Positions 28,585 through 38,574 of a stretch of 64,000 nucleotides of DNA are shown in pieces; the stretch's first letter is position 1; each line of letters begins with the position of its first letter. The stretch is from assembly GCA_016208685.1 (NCBI GenBank), contig JACQXM010000015.1, positions 141,098 through 205,097 on the forward strand. The letters are read 5' to 3'. The stretch comes from Planctomycetota bacterium. Lineage in GTDB: Bacteria > Planctomycetota > Phycisphaerae > UBA1845. The notes below the pieces were generated by a model. It ran no database searches, was not told where the DNA came from, and saw only the letters and a list, made by a program, of their open reading frames with translations. The position numbers and the translations under genes are program-made.

Positions 28585-30945
28585 ATGCCCGCGGCGGCCG
28601 TGAGCGCGCTCCTTGCCGCGGCGGTTGCGGCGGCGCCGCCGGGACCGGCGGTGGACCCCCGGGTCGTCGCGGAGTGGCGCATCTACCGTGTCGCGGATGG
28701 TCCGCCGGAGGCGGTGCGCGCCTTGTGTGCGTCGGGCGAGCAGGTGTGGGTCGGCGCCGACGGCGTTCTGGCGCGCGTCGATGGCGACCGCCGGCGCTCC
28801 TGGACCGCCGCGGACGGCCTGCCGCTGCGCAAGCTCTCAGCCGTCACCATCGACGAGGCAAACGGCGATGTATGGCTGGGGACACTCGGCGACGGTCTGG
28901 TGCGCTTCAGCGGCGGGCGGTTCGATCGCTTCGACCAGTTCAACTCCGGCCTGGCGGGGAACTTGGTGTACGCCGTGACGTCTTTCGAAGGGCGGATCTG
29001 GGCGGCGACCAACGGCGGCATCAGCGCCTTTGCGCCGCAGGCCGACGAGTGGGAATTGCACGACGCCCGTAGTGCAGACGTCGCCCAGCGGGCGACTTCC
29101 TGCCTCGTGCCTTTGGCGGGGCGCCTGGTGGCCGGCGGTTGGGGATACGGAATCCGCCGCTTCGACGGTGCCGCGCATCGCGGGTCGCCGTTCGCGGAGG
29201 GGTCCACAGAGAACGCTGCGGCGCCGCGCGTGGCGACCTCGCCGCCTTCCACGGCGCCGGGCGGAGGGGATACGGCAGATCCCGAGCCACGAGTCGACGA
29301 GTGTTGCGGTGCATCCGGCGCCATCCTGGCGCTCGCCGCGGCCGGCGATGCGCTGTGGGCGGTCACACCGTCACACCTGTGCCGATGCGACGCCGGCGCG
29401 CGGTGTGCCAGCAAAGCTCTTCCCACGTTCGAGTCCCAATCCTGCACGCCGACCGCGCTGGCGGTGGGCGAGAGGGGCGACGCTTGGATCGGAACGGACG
29501 AGGGGCTGCTGATGCTGGATGATTGGAATTCGGGTGTGTGGATTCACTATCGTCGTGACGACGGCGGGCGAAGTCGACTCGTCCTGGTTCGTGACGGCGT
29601 CGACCATGTGTCCCAGGGCGTTGACGGTGCGTTTCCCGACAACCATGTTCGCGCGGTTCTGCTCCGGGGTAGTGCGGTGTGGATCGGCACCGCGCGCGGC
29701 GTGGCGGTGGGCGAGCGATGGGCCGCGTGGAGTTCTCTGGCCCACGGTGCGGAGGACGCGCGCTCCGCGCCGGAGAGCGACGACGTAAACGAACCGGGCA
29801 CCACCACACCACGTGCCTATCCGAACGCCGGCCCGGCGCGAACTCCGAGCGCCATCGCCGTTCTGGGGCCCGGCAACCGCACCATCGCGCTGCCTGCGTC
29901 CGCTGCCGAGAGCGATACCGCCGCAAGTGCCGAGAATCACCCCGACTTGCTTGCGGTGCAGATCGCCGTGGAGCTTGCGCGCCACGCCGCGGCGCGGAAG
30001 GAAACGGCGACGGTGAACCTCGCTCCCACGGCGCCGGGATACGCCGGCTACGGCTGGGGCCTGCCGGAGGACAACCTCGTCGCGCTGGCGGAGCGAAGCA
30101 GCGTCCTGGGTATCGTCGGCGCCCTGGGTAGTACTCGCGCCCTGATGGACCTGGCGGTGCTCCGGCTTGGGGTCCCGGTTTTGGACGTGGCCGGGGAGGC
30201 GGACCGCGACAACGCTGCCCGCAATCCCTGGGTCTTTCGCTGCCGCGGCGGAGCGCCGCGCCAACATCGCCTGCTGCTGGACTACGTGGTGGATCGGCTG
30301 AACCTGTCGCGGCTGGCGGTGCTGCACACCGGCGGATCGAGCGGCGGCGCCGGAGACTGGTGGATCGACCACGCACGAGCCCGCGGGCTGCCCGCGCCCT
30401 TCGAATCGCGCGTTCCCCACGACGGCGAGGCGGCCGACCGGCTGTTCGACGACCTGCGACGGATAGATCCCCAGGTCATCCTCCTGGACGGCAGTGTGCC
30501 GGCAGTCACGGCGACGATCGCCCGCTTTCGACGCCGCGGGTGCGACCAGGTGATGGTCGTGGATTCACCGCTGCGCGACATCGACCTCGCTGAGCGCGTG
30601 GGCGTCGATCCTGGCATGGTTCTAGCGCCCGACGCGTCCACGCCGCCGGCATCGTCGGCGGCGGACCTGGCTTTCGCGGAGAAGTATGCGGAGCGCAATC
30701 GGCGCGACGGCAGCGTGCGTCCGCCAGACGAGAGTGCATTTCGTACCTTCCACGCCGCCGACCATCTGCTGCATGCCGCGGGCGCCGCGCCGGCGGATCG
30801 GGCCGCCCTTCGCCGCACACTCCGCCAGATGGAACGCTCGGCGTACGGCGAACGACACTACGAAGAGTCGCACCCGCTGGCCGGGTGGAGCGTGGCGCGC
30901 TGGGAGGCCGGTCGCTGGCAGACGCAGGCCGTTGGCGCGCCGTGA
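28585..30945 (+). CDS. Two-component-regulator-type propeller fused to LivK-like periplasmic ligand-binding domain
   Basis: Repeats VWLGTLGDGLVRFSGGRFDRF, IWAATNGGISAF; C-terminal VLGIVGALGSTRALMDLAVLRLGVPVLDVAGE...LAVLHTGG. Confidence 0.7.
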   Translation: MPAAAVSALLAAAVAAAPPGPAVDPRVVAEWRIYRVADGPPEAVRALCASGEQVWVGADGVLARVDGDRRRSWTAADGLPLRKLSAVTIDEANGDVWLGTLGDGLVRFSGGRFDRFDQFNSGLAGNLVYAVTSFEGRIWAATNGGISAFAPQADEWELHDARSADVAQRATSCLVPLAGRLVAGGWGYGIRRFDGAAHRGSPFAEGSTENAAAPRVATSPPSTAPGGGDTADPEPRVDECCGASGAILALAAAGDALWAVTPSHLCRCDAGARCASKALPTFESQSCTPTALAVGERGDAWIGTDEGLLMLDDWNSGVWIHYRRDDGGRSRLVLVRDGVDHVSQGVDGAFPDNHVRAVLLRGSAVWIGTARGVAVGERWAAWSSLAHGAEDARSAPESDDVNEPGTTTPRAYPNAGPARTPSAIAVLGPGNRTIALPASAAESDTAASAENHPDLLAVQIAVELARHAAARKETATVNLAPTAPGYAGYGWGLPEDNLVALAERSSVLGIVGALGSTRALMDLAVLRLGVPVLDVAGEADRDNAARNPWVFRCRGGAPRQHRLLLDYVVDRLNLSRLAVLHTGGSSGGAGDWWIDHARARGLPAPFESRVPHDGEAADRLFDDLRRIDPQVILLDGSVPAVTATIARFRRRGCDQVMVVDSPLRDIDLAERVGVDPGMVLAPDASTPPASSAADLAFAEKYAERNRRDGSVRPPDESAFRTFHAADHLLHAAGAAPADRAALRRTLRQMERSAYGERHYEESHPLAGWSVARWEAGRWQTQAVGAP

Positions 30946-30954
30946 CCCGTGCCC

Positions 30955-33045
30955 TCACTGCGGCTGTGAGAGGAGTCGCGCGTACTGCGGGCTGAGTCGC
31001 GCCGCGGCAAGCAGGTGCTGCTCGGCGCGTTCCGGCTGGTTGCGGCGGGCCAGCAAGCCGCCGAGGTTGAAGTGCGCGTCGGCGTGGTCAGGGTCGATGG
31101 CCACGGCCCGCTCGAACCGCTGCTGCGCCTCGTCAAGCCGGCCGGTGCGGATCAGCGCGTAGCCGAGATTGTTGTGCAGGTCGGCGTCGTCGGGCGCAAG
31201 GACCAGCGCCCTTTCGTACATCTCCACCGCCTGCGGGAACCGGCCCAGTCGGCCCAGCACCGTACCCAGGTTGTAGTGTGCCAGGCGCAACCGGGGGCTC
31301 AGCCGCAAGGCCTCTTGCAGGCTTTCGACGGCCTCTTCCAGTCGGCCCAGCTCCACCAGGACGCCCCCCAGCTCGCGGTGCGCCCGAGCCGCGGCGGGGT
31401 CGGCAGCGACGGCCCGGCGCAGCTCCTGCTCCGCGGCGGGATAATCTCCGACACCAGCGAGCATGGCCGCCAGCCCCTGGTGTGCCGCGCCCACGCTCGC
31501 GGCCGGCGCCGGCACGCCGCCGCCTGGCGCGATTACCTGGCGGTATTCCCGTTCCGCTTCGGCGAGCCGTCCGGTAGCCGCAAAGGCGTAGGCCAGGTCC
31601 AGTCGCACCCGCGGATCGTCATCGAAGCGCATGAGGTAATCAGCGGCGCGCTGCCGCACCTCGTCGTAGCGTCGCAGCAGCATGGAAGACTTGATCAGTC
31701 CGCGATGCGTTCGCGGGTTGGCAAGCAGCCCCCAGCGGTCGCACACGGTGAGGTGCGCGTGGACCCGTCCGGCGTCGGCGGCGGACTGCGCGGGGTCGCT
31801 GTCTTCGTTCAAGCCGACCGCCGCCAGCGTGCCCGAGTATTCGTGGTAGCGCACGAACCCTGAATGGGCCACGAACGCCGCGAGAAACAGGGCAAGCACG
31901 GCGAACGCCCCGCCCGCCACCGTCAGTCGCCCCTGCTCCTTGAGCCGCAGCAGCCCCACGGTTTGCACGGTGGGCCGCGCCACCAGGCGCAGGCCGAGGA
32001 CCAGGAGGTAACCGATGACCACGCCCAGCGCCAGCGAGAGCAGAAAGGGAACCTGTCCGTAGAGTCCGCGGAAGGAAAGCAGAACGGCCACGAACACGCC
32101 GCCCAGGAACACCTCTTCCCAGGCCGTGAAATCCGAGGCCGGAGCGGCGCGGTCGTCATCGGACGCGGCCTGTACCAGCGCCGAACGGGCGAAGCCGTAG
32201 GAAAGCGCCCCATGCGGGCAGACGCTGACGCAATCCAGGTCCTTCAGGCACGCGGCGCTCACCACCTTGCCGTGCCGCGCGATTTCCTCGTGGACGCGGA
32301 TGCCGCTGGTACAGTTGGCGGTGCAGGTGCCACATTTTTGACAGGTGCCGGTGAGGCGGATGCGGCCGGGAGCCACTCGATCCGCCAGGCCGAAGATCGC
32401 GCCGTACGGGCAGACGTAGCGACAGAAGCTGCGCGTGCCCAGCAGGTAGACGATGAGGAACCCGCACACCAGGAACGTGATGGCGATCACTCCGGGTCCG
32501 GGCAGGTTCCGCCAGAAGTTGTCGGTGACGAACGACGCCCAACCGTCGCGATCCGTGGCGACGTGGAAGGTGGGGAAGGCCTTGTCGCGCCAAGCGCGGA
32601 CGATCTGCGGCCAGAGAAACATGTAGGCCGCCGTCAGGGGCGGCACCCAAAGCAGCACACGGGAGCGCAGCGGTCGGGCGCGTAGGCCCAACCGCCGAAG
32701 CAACCAGGCGCAGAAGTCCTGAAGCACGATGATGTGACAGGCCCAGGAGCAGAAGAACCGTCCGAAGAGGCCCGCCGCCACCACCAGCAGGCACATGAAG
32801 AGAAACCCGGCGGTGACGATCCCCAGTTCCAGCGTGTACATCACTTCATTGAGCTCGAGCGGTGCCAGCGTCTTGCCGGTGAGCTTCCAATGCAGAATGT
32901 GGAGCGCGAAAACCACGTATACCAGTGAGAGCGAAACCGCCCGCCAGCGCGGGTAGTTGCGCCGGCGCGGAGGCGCCGCCGCGGGCGCGGCCCGGGTGGA
33001 TGTCGCGATGGCGGGCGGCGGCTGGCCAGGAGTTGCGGTCGTCAT
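30955..33045 (-). CDS. NapH/NosR-like membrane polyferredoxin fused to TPR domain
   Basis: TM segments, CSWAC, CRYVCPYGAIFG, CQKCGTCTANC, CLKDLDCVSVCPHGAL, then tandem TPR repeats. Confidence 0.85.
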   Translation of the reverse strand: MTTATPGQPPPAIATSTRAAPAAAPPRRRNYPRWRAVSLSLVYVVFALHILHWKLTGKTLAPLELNEVMYTLELGIVTAGFLFMCLLVVAAGLFGRFFCSWACHIIVLQDFCAWLLRRLGLRARPLRSRVLLWVPPLTAAYMFLWPQIVRAWRDKAFPTFHVATDRDGWASFVTDNFWRNLPGPGVIAITFLVCGFLIVYLLGTRSFCRYVCPYGAIFGLADRVAPGRIRLTGTCQKCGTCTANCTSGIRVHEEIARHGKVVSAACLKDLDCVSVCPHGALSYGFARSALVQAASDDDRAAPASDFTAWEEVFLGGVFVAVLLSFRGLYGQVPFLLSLALGVVIGYLLVLGLRLVARPTVQTVGLLRLKEQGRLTVAGGAFAVLALFLAAFVAHSGFVRYHEYSGTLAAVGLNEDSDPAQSAADAGRVHAHLTVCDRWGLLANPRTHRGLIKSSMLLRRYDEVRQRAADYLMRFDDDPRVRLDLAYAFAATGRLAEAEREYRQVIAPGGGVPAPAASVGAAHQGLAAMLAGVGDYPAAEQELRRAVAADPAAARAHRELGGVLVELGRLEEAVESLQEALRLSPRLRLAHYNLGTVLGRLGRFPQAVEMYERALVLAPDDADLHNNLGYALIRTGRLDEAQQRFERAVAIDPDHADAHFNLGGLLARRNQPERAEQHLLAAARLSPQYARLLSQPQ

Positions 33046-33202
33046 CGTTAGTCTATCGCCCATGTCATGATAAAGCCGCAACGACTCGCCGGCGCCGTCC
33101 GACGCGCCGGCACGGACGCTCCCGCGGTTGTCGCCCCTCGTTCTGCGACGTCGCGCCGTACCGCCGTGAGGTGGCGGCGGCACCGGACCACCCGCGCCCG
33201 GC

Positions 33203-35485
33203 TCACGGCGGATTCAGACCCGTCATCTGGCGGACGGTTTCATACACCGCCCGACCGGTAGGGTCGAAGGGATCCACCAGCACCATGCGGTCGAACACCG
33301 GCGAATCGAGCGTCGCCGGACGATGGCACTCGTTGCAACCCAGTGCCGGCACCGGCGAGTAGCCCAGCGCCTTGTCCGCGCTAAGCACCGGCGGATGCAG
33401 CTCGTACGCCTCGCCCCATTCCACTTTGATGCCGCTGGTTTCATGCGCGAAGGAGCTGACGCCGTCCGGCGAGCCGGGATCCTCGAACCATACGCGCCGC
33501 CCCTTAACCAGCACCGGGTTGGCGGCCACCGGCACTCCGTAGCTGTCCATGCCCTTCAGCGCCTGAATGTACGCCAGAATCTCCTCCGGGCGGTTTACTT
33601 CCGGCTTACCGTCGTGATTATCGTCCGTCACCACCGGCAGCGGCGCGTTGCTCGTGATCTGTCGCACGCGCCAGAGAACGATAGGGGAGACGATGTCATC
33701 GCTGAAATCCAGCGGTGTGGCCTGGCGATGCCAGTCCCCCCAGTACACCGCGATCTCGAACTTCAAGGGAAACAACCGCCGCACGCCGTCGCTGTCGTTT
33801 TTGAAACTGAAGCCCGGATACCAGCGGCTCTTGTCCGGGTTCGCAGGATCGACGGGGTCCGCCGAGAGGAACTCCTCCGCCCAGTAGCTTACCGGCGTTC
33901 CGGTGACGGAGTTATCCACCACGCTGCGCGTGCGCCCCAGGGCATACGGGATGTGGCACGCCTGGCAGGAGAACACGCTGAACGGTCCGTTTTCGCCCGG
34001 CACGGAGCCGATGAGGTGAACCTGGACGTCGCCGGGAACCACCGGCGCGTCGGGATGCCGCACGGGACTGTCCTCCAGATGACAGTCGCGACAGGAACGG
34101 AGATTCACCCAATCCAGGTCGTCGCGGTAGATGTTGAACTGCGATTTGCCCTTGGCGAAGTTGTGGTCGATGTTGCCGCGGTGACAGTAGTTGCATGCCG
34201 TGCTGCGCTCCGGAGGCACGTCGTTGGTGGGATCGGTGTCGCGCAGCTTGTTGAAGCCCGCATAGTGCACGTCGCGGTCGTCGAACCAGACGGACCCGCG
34301 CTTCGCCGGCCAGCTCTGACTGTGGCAGCCCCAGCAGGAATAGTCGGTCGGCGGGTACGCGATGGCGCGGGGAGAGAGGCTGACGGTGGAATCGTCCCCG
34401 ACCGTCAGGCTGCCATCGGACACTCCGGCGGAGTAGTCGATTTGCAGGCGCGGGGGAACGACGGTGGTCTCCAGATGCGAGAACCAGCCTTGGCCCGCGG
34501 TAGAGGCCGCGGCAAACGCGGGAACCGGCGCGCCCTGGTCGTCCACCAGCGCCGCCCCCGCGACCAGCACGTTTGCGCGCCGTAGTTGAATGAGGTCGCG
34601 ACCGTTGGCTTGCCGCCGATCCTTGCGGTGGCAGAAGAGGCAGTCGGGTTCGGCGACCCCCGTCACGTCCCAGGGCGCCGGGCGGAAGGCCGTGCCATCA
34701 ACGGGATTGAGCGTGGCGTAATCACCATCGAGCAGCACCTCGGCTGCGGTTTTGCCCAACGCCTGGTAGCCGAATCGGCCGGTGAGCACGTCGTAGTAGC
34801 GCTGCCCGTCGCGGTCGAACTCCATACCCCCGCCGCCGGTGTGGCATCCACCGCAGCCCCCCATCCACCAGAAGGCGGTTTGATCCATGGCCGAGGGCCC
34901 CGCGGCGTTTTTCGGTGCCATCTGGCGGTCGTTCTTGGGCCTCCAGGTGCCGTACATCCCCGCCGACTGTATCCACCAGCGGCCATCGCCGAAGTGGTCG
35001 TCGCCCATGACCATGTTGCCCGCCGTGTCCGTGCGCCCCTGCTGGAAGAGGAACCCGTTGGCGATGTGGTCGACGTCGTGGCATCCGCCGCAGGTGTTGC
35101 GGCTGCTGTAGGGCGCCGTGGATGTGACGGTCAACACTTGTCCCGCGACGTCCTTCAGCGGGATCGGCAGGTGACCCGCGGCGCGCAGGAAGGCCGCGAC
35201 ATCGGCTAGATCCACGTCGTCGTCGTGGTCGTCATCCACGTCGGTGATGCAGGGTGCGGCCGGCGCCTGCCCGGGGCCGCGGTAGCACGCTTTCAGGGTG
35301 AGGAAATCCGCCGGATCGACGTAGCCGCTGGCGTCGAAATCAAAACTGGTTCCGGCAGCCGGCAGCGCTGCGAGCGCCAGCAGGGCAACGATTGCCGCAG
35401 TCGCACCCAGGGCCGAGGAGGCGCAGCGCGGTTCACGGTCCGGTGCAGTTCTCGTGGAACGCCTTCCAATCCAGAAGGTCAACAT
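33203..35485 (-). CDS. Octaheme c-type cytochrome with N-terminal dockerin-like EF-hand segment
   Basis: Eight CxxCH (CGGCH x2, CLFCH, CWGCH, CNYCH, CRDCH, CQACH, CNECH); DFDASGYVDPADFLTLKACY. Confidence 0.8.
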   Translation of the reverse strand: MLTFWIGRRSTRTAPDREPRCASSALGATAAIVALLALAALPAAGTSFDFDASGYVDPADFLTLKACYRGPGQAPAAPCITDVDDDHDDDVDLADVAAFLRAAGHLPIPLKDVAGQVLTVTSTAPYSSRNTCGGCHDVDHIANGFLFQQGRTDTAGNMVMGDDHFGDGRWWIQSAGMYGTWRPKNDRQMAPKNAAGPSAMDQTAFWWMGGCGGCHTGGGGMEFDRDGQRYYDVLTGRFGYQALGKTAAEVLLDGDYATLNPVDGTAFRPAPWDVTGVAEPDCLFCHRKDRRQANGRDLIQLRRANVLVAGAALVDDQGAPVPAFAAASTAGQGWFSHLETTVVPPRLQIDYSAGVSDGSLTVGDDSTVSLSPRAIAYPPTDYSCWGCHSQSWPAKRGSVWFDDRDVHYAGFNKLRDTDPTNDVPPERSTACNYCHRGNIDHNFAKGKSQFNIYRDDLDWVNLRSCRDCHLEDSPVRHPDAPVVPGDVQVHLIGSVPGENGPFSVFSCQACHIPYALGRTRSVVDNSVTGTPVSYWAEEFLSADPVDPANPDKSRWYPGFSFKNDSDGVRRLFPLKFEIAVYWGDWHRQATPLDFSDDIVSPIVLWRVRQITSNAPLPVVTDDNHDGKPEVNRPEEILAYIQALKGMDSYGVPVAANPVLVKGRRVWFEDPGSPDGVSSFAHETSGIKVEWGEAYELHPPVLSADKALGYSPVPALGCNECHRPATLDSPVFDRMVLVDPFDPTGRAVYETVRQMTGLNPP

Positions 35486-37953
35486 CGTCGTCTCCGTCAA
35501 AGTCGAGATTGATGGAACACTCATGTGACGGCGGGTTGTAGCCCGGCGTCCCCTCTGGGCCGCTGTAACACTGCTGGATCGACCCGATATCGCCAAGGTC
35601 CAGGTCGCCATCCAAATCGCGATCGCCCACCAAACAGCCCAGGCGGCAGGGCGCCTCGATGCAGTCCGGAACGCCCAGGTCCCGGATGCACTGGTCGCGC
35701 GGGTAATCGTCCCAACAGATCAGGCCGTCGAACCAGCAGCAGCGTCCCACGGCCGGGCAGGCGCAGGCCCCCGGCGGCGTGGTCAGCGGGCAACGGTCGT
35801 AGCACTCGGTAATGCCGTCGCCGTCGGTGTCGTCCGGCGGGTCGCAGACGTCGGGAATGCCGTCGAGATCGCAGTCCGGTTCGCAGCCGTCGGGCCGGGT
35901 GTTGCCGTTGCAGTCGGCGCAGGACAGATCGCCGGGCGGGCATTGCAGCACGTCGCAGGGATCGGCGATGCCGTTGCTGTTGCAGTCGGGTTGGCACTCG
36001 TCCGGCATGCCGTTGGCGTCGCAGTCCACGCTGCCGCCGCACGGCGGGGCGCAGTCCGCGGCGGCACAGTCAAGGTCGCAGGAATCGGGAACGCCATTGC
36101 CGTTGCAGTCGATGATGTCGAGCTTGGGACCGATGGTGGGCGCCGACAGCTCCATGGGAAATCCCGGCTTGAAGACGCCGATGGTCACGCTGGTGGCCTC
36201 CGGCTCGACGTTGGTGTCGAAGCCGAAGCTGTAGATGGAGTCGAAGCGCAAGGCGTTGGCGTCGGGATTGTTGACGTAGGTAGCCGTGGACCATACCACC
36301 GCGTTGCCCGCCACTCCGCCCGGCCAGTCGGTCAGGTCGTACGTCTCGCCGCTGTGATGGTCGACATCGTGGAACCAGATGTTGGCCACGATGGCCGCGG
36401 CGGGCAGCGGCACGCTGAACAGCCGCGCGCCGCGGTCGGAGTTCAGGTTCTGGAGGGCGTAGGAATAGCGCCAGACACCGCTGTTGGTGAGCGTGGCTTT
36501 GGCGGCAAGGATGAAAAGTCCTTCACCGGGAACGCGCAGGTCGGTTTCCACGACCTCGGGATCGGCGTCCTGCCAGGCTCGGACCGCGGCCTGCTGTCGT
36601 TGTGTCTGCCATGCGTCATCGATCAGCACCTGATAGACGAACGGCTCCGGCTCCGCGACCAGTACCTCGCGGTAGGAGGCACTGTTGTCCTGATTACCGG
36701 CGGAGGAGTCGTCGGGGTGGACGTAATGCCCCTCGATGAAGTACCGGGCGCCGGGATTGAACGCCGGGTCCAGGTCCGCGTCGTGCACTTGCAGCCGCCG
36801 ATCGACCTTGGAAGTGATGGAGGGCGCGGTCCACGGATAGGGGAAGTAGCCCGTGTGCGGGTTCACCTGCGAACGTGGGCTCATGTTCGACTGCGCCCCG
36901 TTGAGGGCGGCGCTGTACGGGTCGCTGCATCCCACGCCGAGCTGGGTTCCGTCCGTGGGATCGCGGCACGTCGAACACATGCTCGAAGCGATCGTCCTTC
37001 AGGCGGTAGAGGTTCTGGATGATGACGGGGTGCTGGTTGGTGTACGCCACCCAATCCGCGCGTTCGGTGCCGATGTTGCAGGCGGTGGTCCCGATGGCAT
37101 AGGCGGTAATGTCCCCGACCCGTGGCTCGTAGCGCTGCACACTCTGCAGTTCGGCGACGATGACGTCACTGCCGGTGGGGGAACCGCCCCCGCCGTCCTT
37201 GAGCGCGTAGGGGAGGCCGCCGCAGGAACTGGGTGCGTCGGGCAGTTCCTTGTCGGAGAGCAGGGTCGCGGACAGGTGCATCCGGCCAATGACGGTTCCC
37301 GCCGCCGGTAGCCCCAACTGCGCCGCCCAGGCATCCGTCACCAACAGCTCGGCCACCAGCGACAGCTCGCCGCCGCGCCGCTGGAGCATGGTGTCGCCGG
37401 ACATCCAAACCGGTGTGGCCTCCTGCGCGGGAGCCAGTGTGCTGGAGAGGTAAAGAACGCCGTGCTCCGCCTCAACCAGCAGATTCCCCAATACCATGCG
37501 TTCGCCGGGGCGATCGACGAGCATGGCGCCGCAAGCCTCGAACGCCCCGTCCACCAGGCTCGGGGCACCGCCGACAAACTCCAGTCGCAACCACCCGTCG
37601 GGACTGATAACCAGCGCGACGTGCGTGCCCGCGGATTCCTCATCCAACTGCCCCTGGTAAACGAACTCCAGCTCCAGGTCCGCCAGGGCCGTGGGATCGA
37701 AATCGAACGTGACTACGCCTTCGAGTTGACCTTCGGCAACGGTCCGAGTTTCGCCGCCCCCTGGGACCGTCCCGTCGACATCCTTCGGGACTCGCGCCTC
37801 TCGATCGACCCCACCCTGTGGCGTCGGCGCAACACGGTCCTCCGACCGCGCCGGTGCCGCGGCGATGGAACCCCAAACCGTGGTCAGTGCCAGTCCGAAG
37901 GTGACGGCAACGAATGGCGAATGGTAAAGATGGTGCCTCCGTGGGCCGCTCAT
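35433..37953 (-). pseudogene. Secreted planctomycete-type protein with dockerin-like C-terminus, split by frameshift/deletion
   Basis: ORF 36694..38040 carries the N-terminal half (to RLKDDRFEHV) and ORF 35433..36980 the C-terminal half (from CRDPTDGTQLGVGCSDPYSAALNG); junction about 36960-36990. Confidence 0.7.
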
Positions 37954-38220
37954 ACGCCCCTCCTTTTCGGAGTAGTCGGCGCCCGGAGGAACGAGAGCCG
38001 CGGCTCCCGGCCTTCGTGTGCTTTTTCGGCGGCCTCCCATCGCGGGCCGGATCTCTCACGGCCTACGCGATCAAGCTCCGTCCGTCGTTGCTTTCCGCTC
38101 CCTCGCGCACGACGGCCGTTGCCGCCGCACCCGGCGTTTTCCTGCCTCGCGCGGACTCCTCGAACCACCGTCCGCCGCACAAACAGGACCGGGCGCACCC
38201 TCTCCTTTACCCCCCAATGC

Positions 38221-38236
38221 AGCAATCTCCATGCCA
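38221..38236 (-). promoter_or_regulatory. Sigma-54 promoter-like element
   Basis: Minus strand TGGCATG-GAGA-TTGCT, GG-N10-GC; upstream of the 37953-30955 minus-strand gene series. Confidence 0.65.
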
Positions 38237-38380
38237 GCGGCTTCCCGGAGCGAGGTTAAGAATCTTATCAAGAAAACGGACGAGCCCCGCCGGCGGTGCC
38301 CGACCGGGCCATTCCCCACCGCCGGTCGCGGGATTTCACCCACCGTACGGGCGGCCGATGGCCTTGGCGTGCGGCGAGCC

Positions 38381-38398
38381 TTTCTCATTTTTGAGAAA
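38381..38398. promoter_or_regulatory. Second exact copy of TTTCTCA-TTTT-TGAGAAA palindrome
   Basis: Identical 20-mer to 1291-1310; about 150 bp upstream of the minus-strand sigma-54 element. Confidence 0.5.
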
Positions 38399-38574
38399 CC
38401 CGCGGGACGCGAAGGCGGCGGCGGCGACGCCCACATGCGCGGCGCGCGGGTCGTCGGGGCAGTCCGGCGTCGGCGACAGGGGAGTCGCGCCCGGTCCGGC
38501 GCTCGGCGTGGTGCCCGCACGCGACACAGGTACTTCGGCTTGAATCGCCCGGCGCAGGGCTGAGAACGGGCCAT

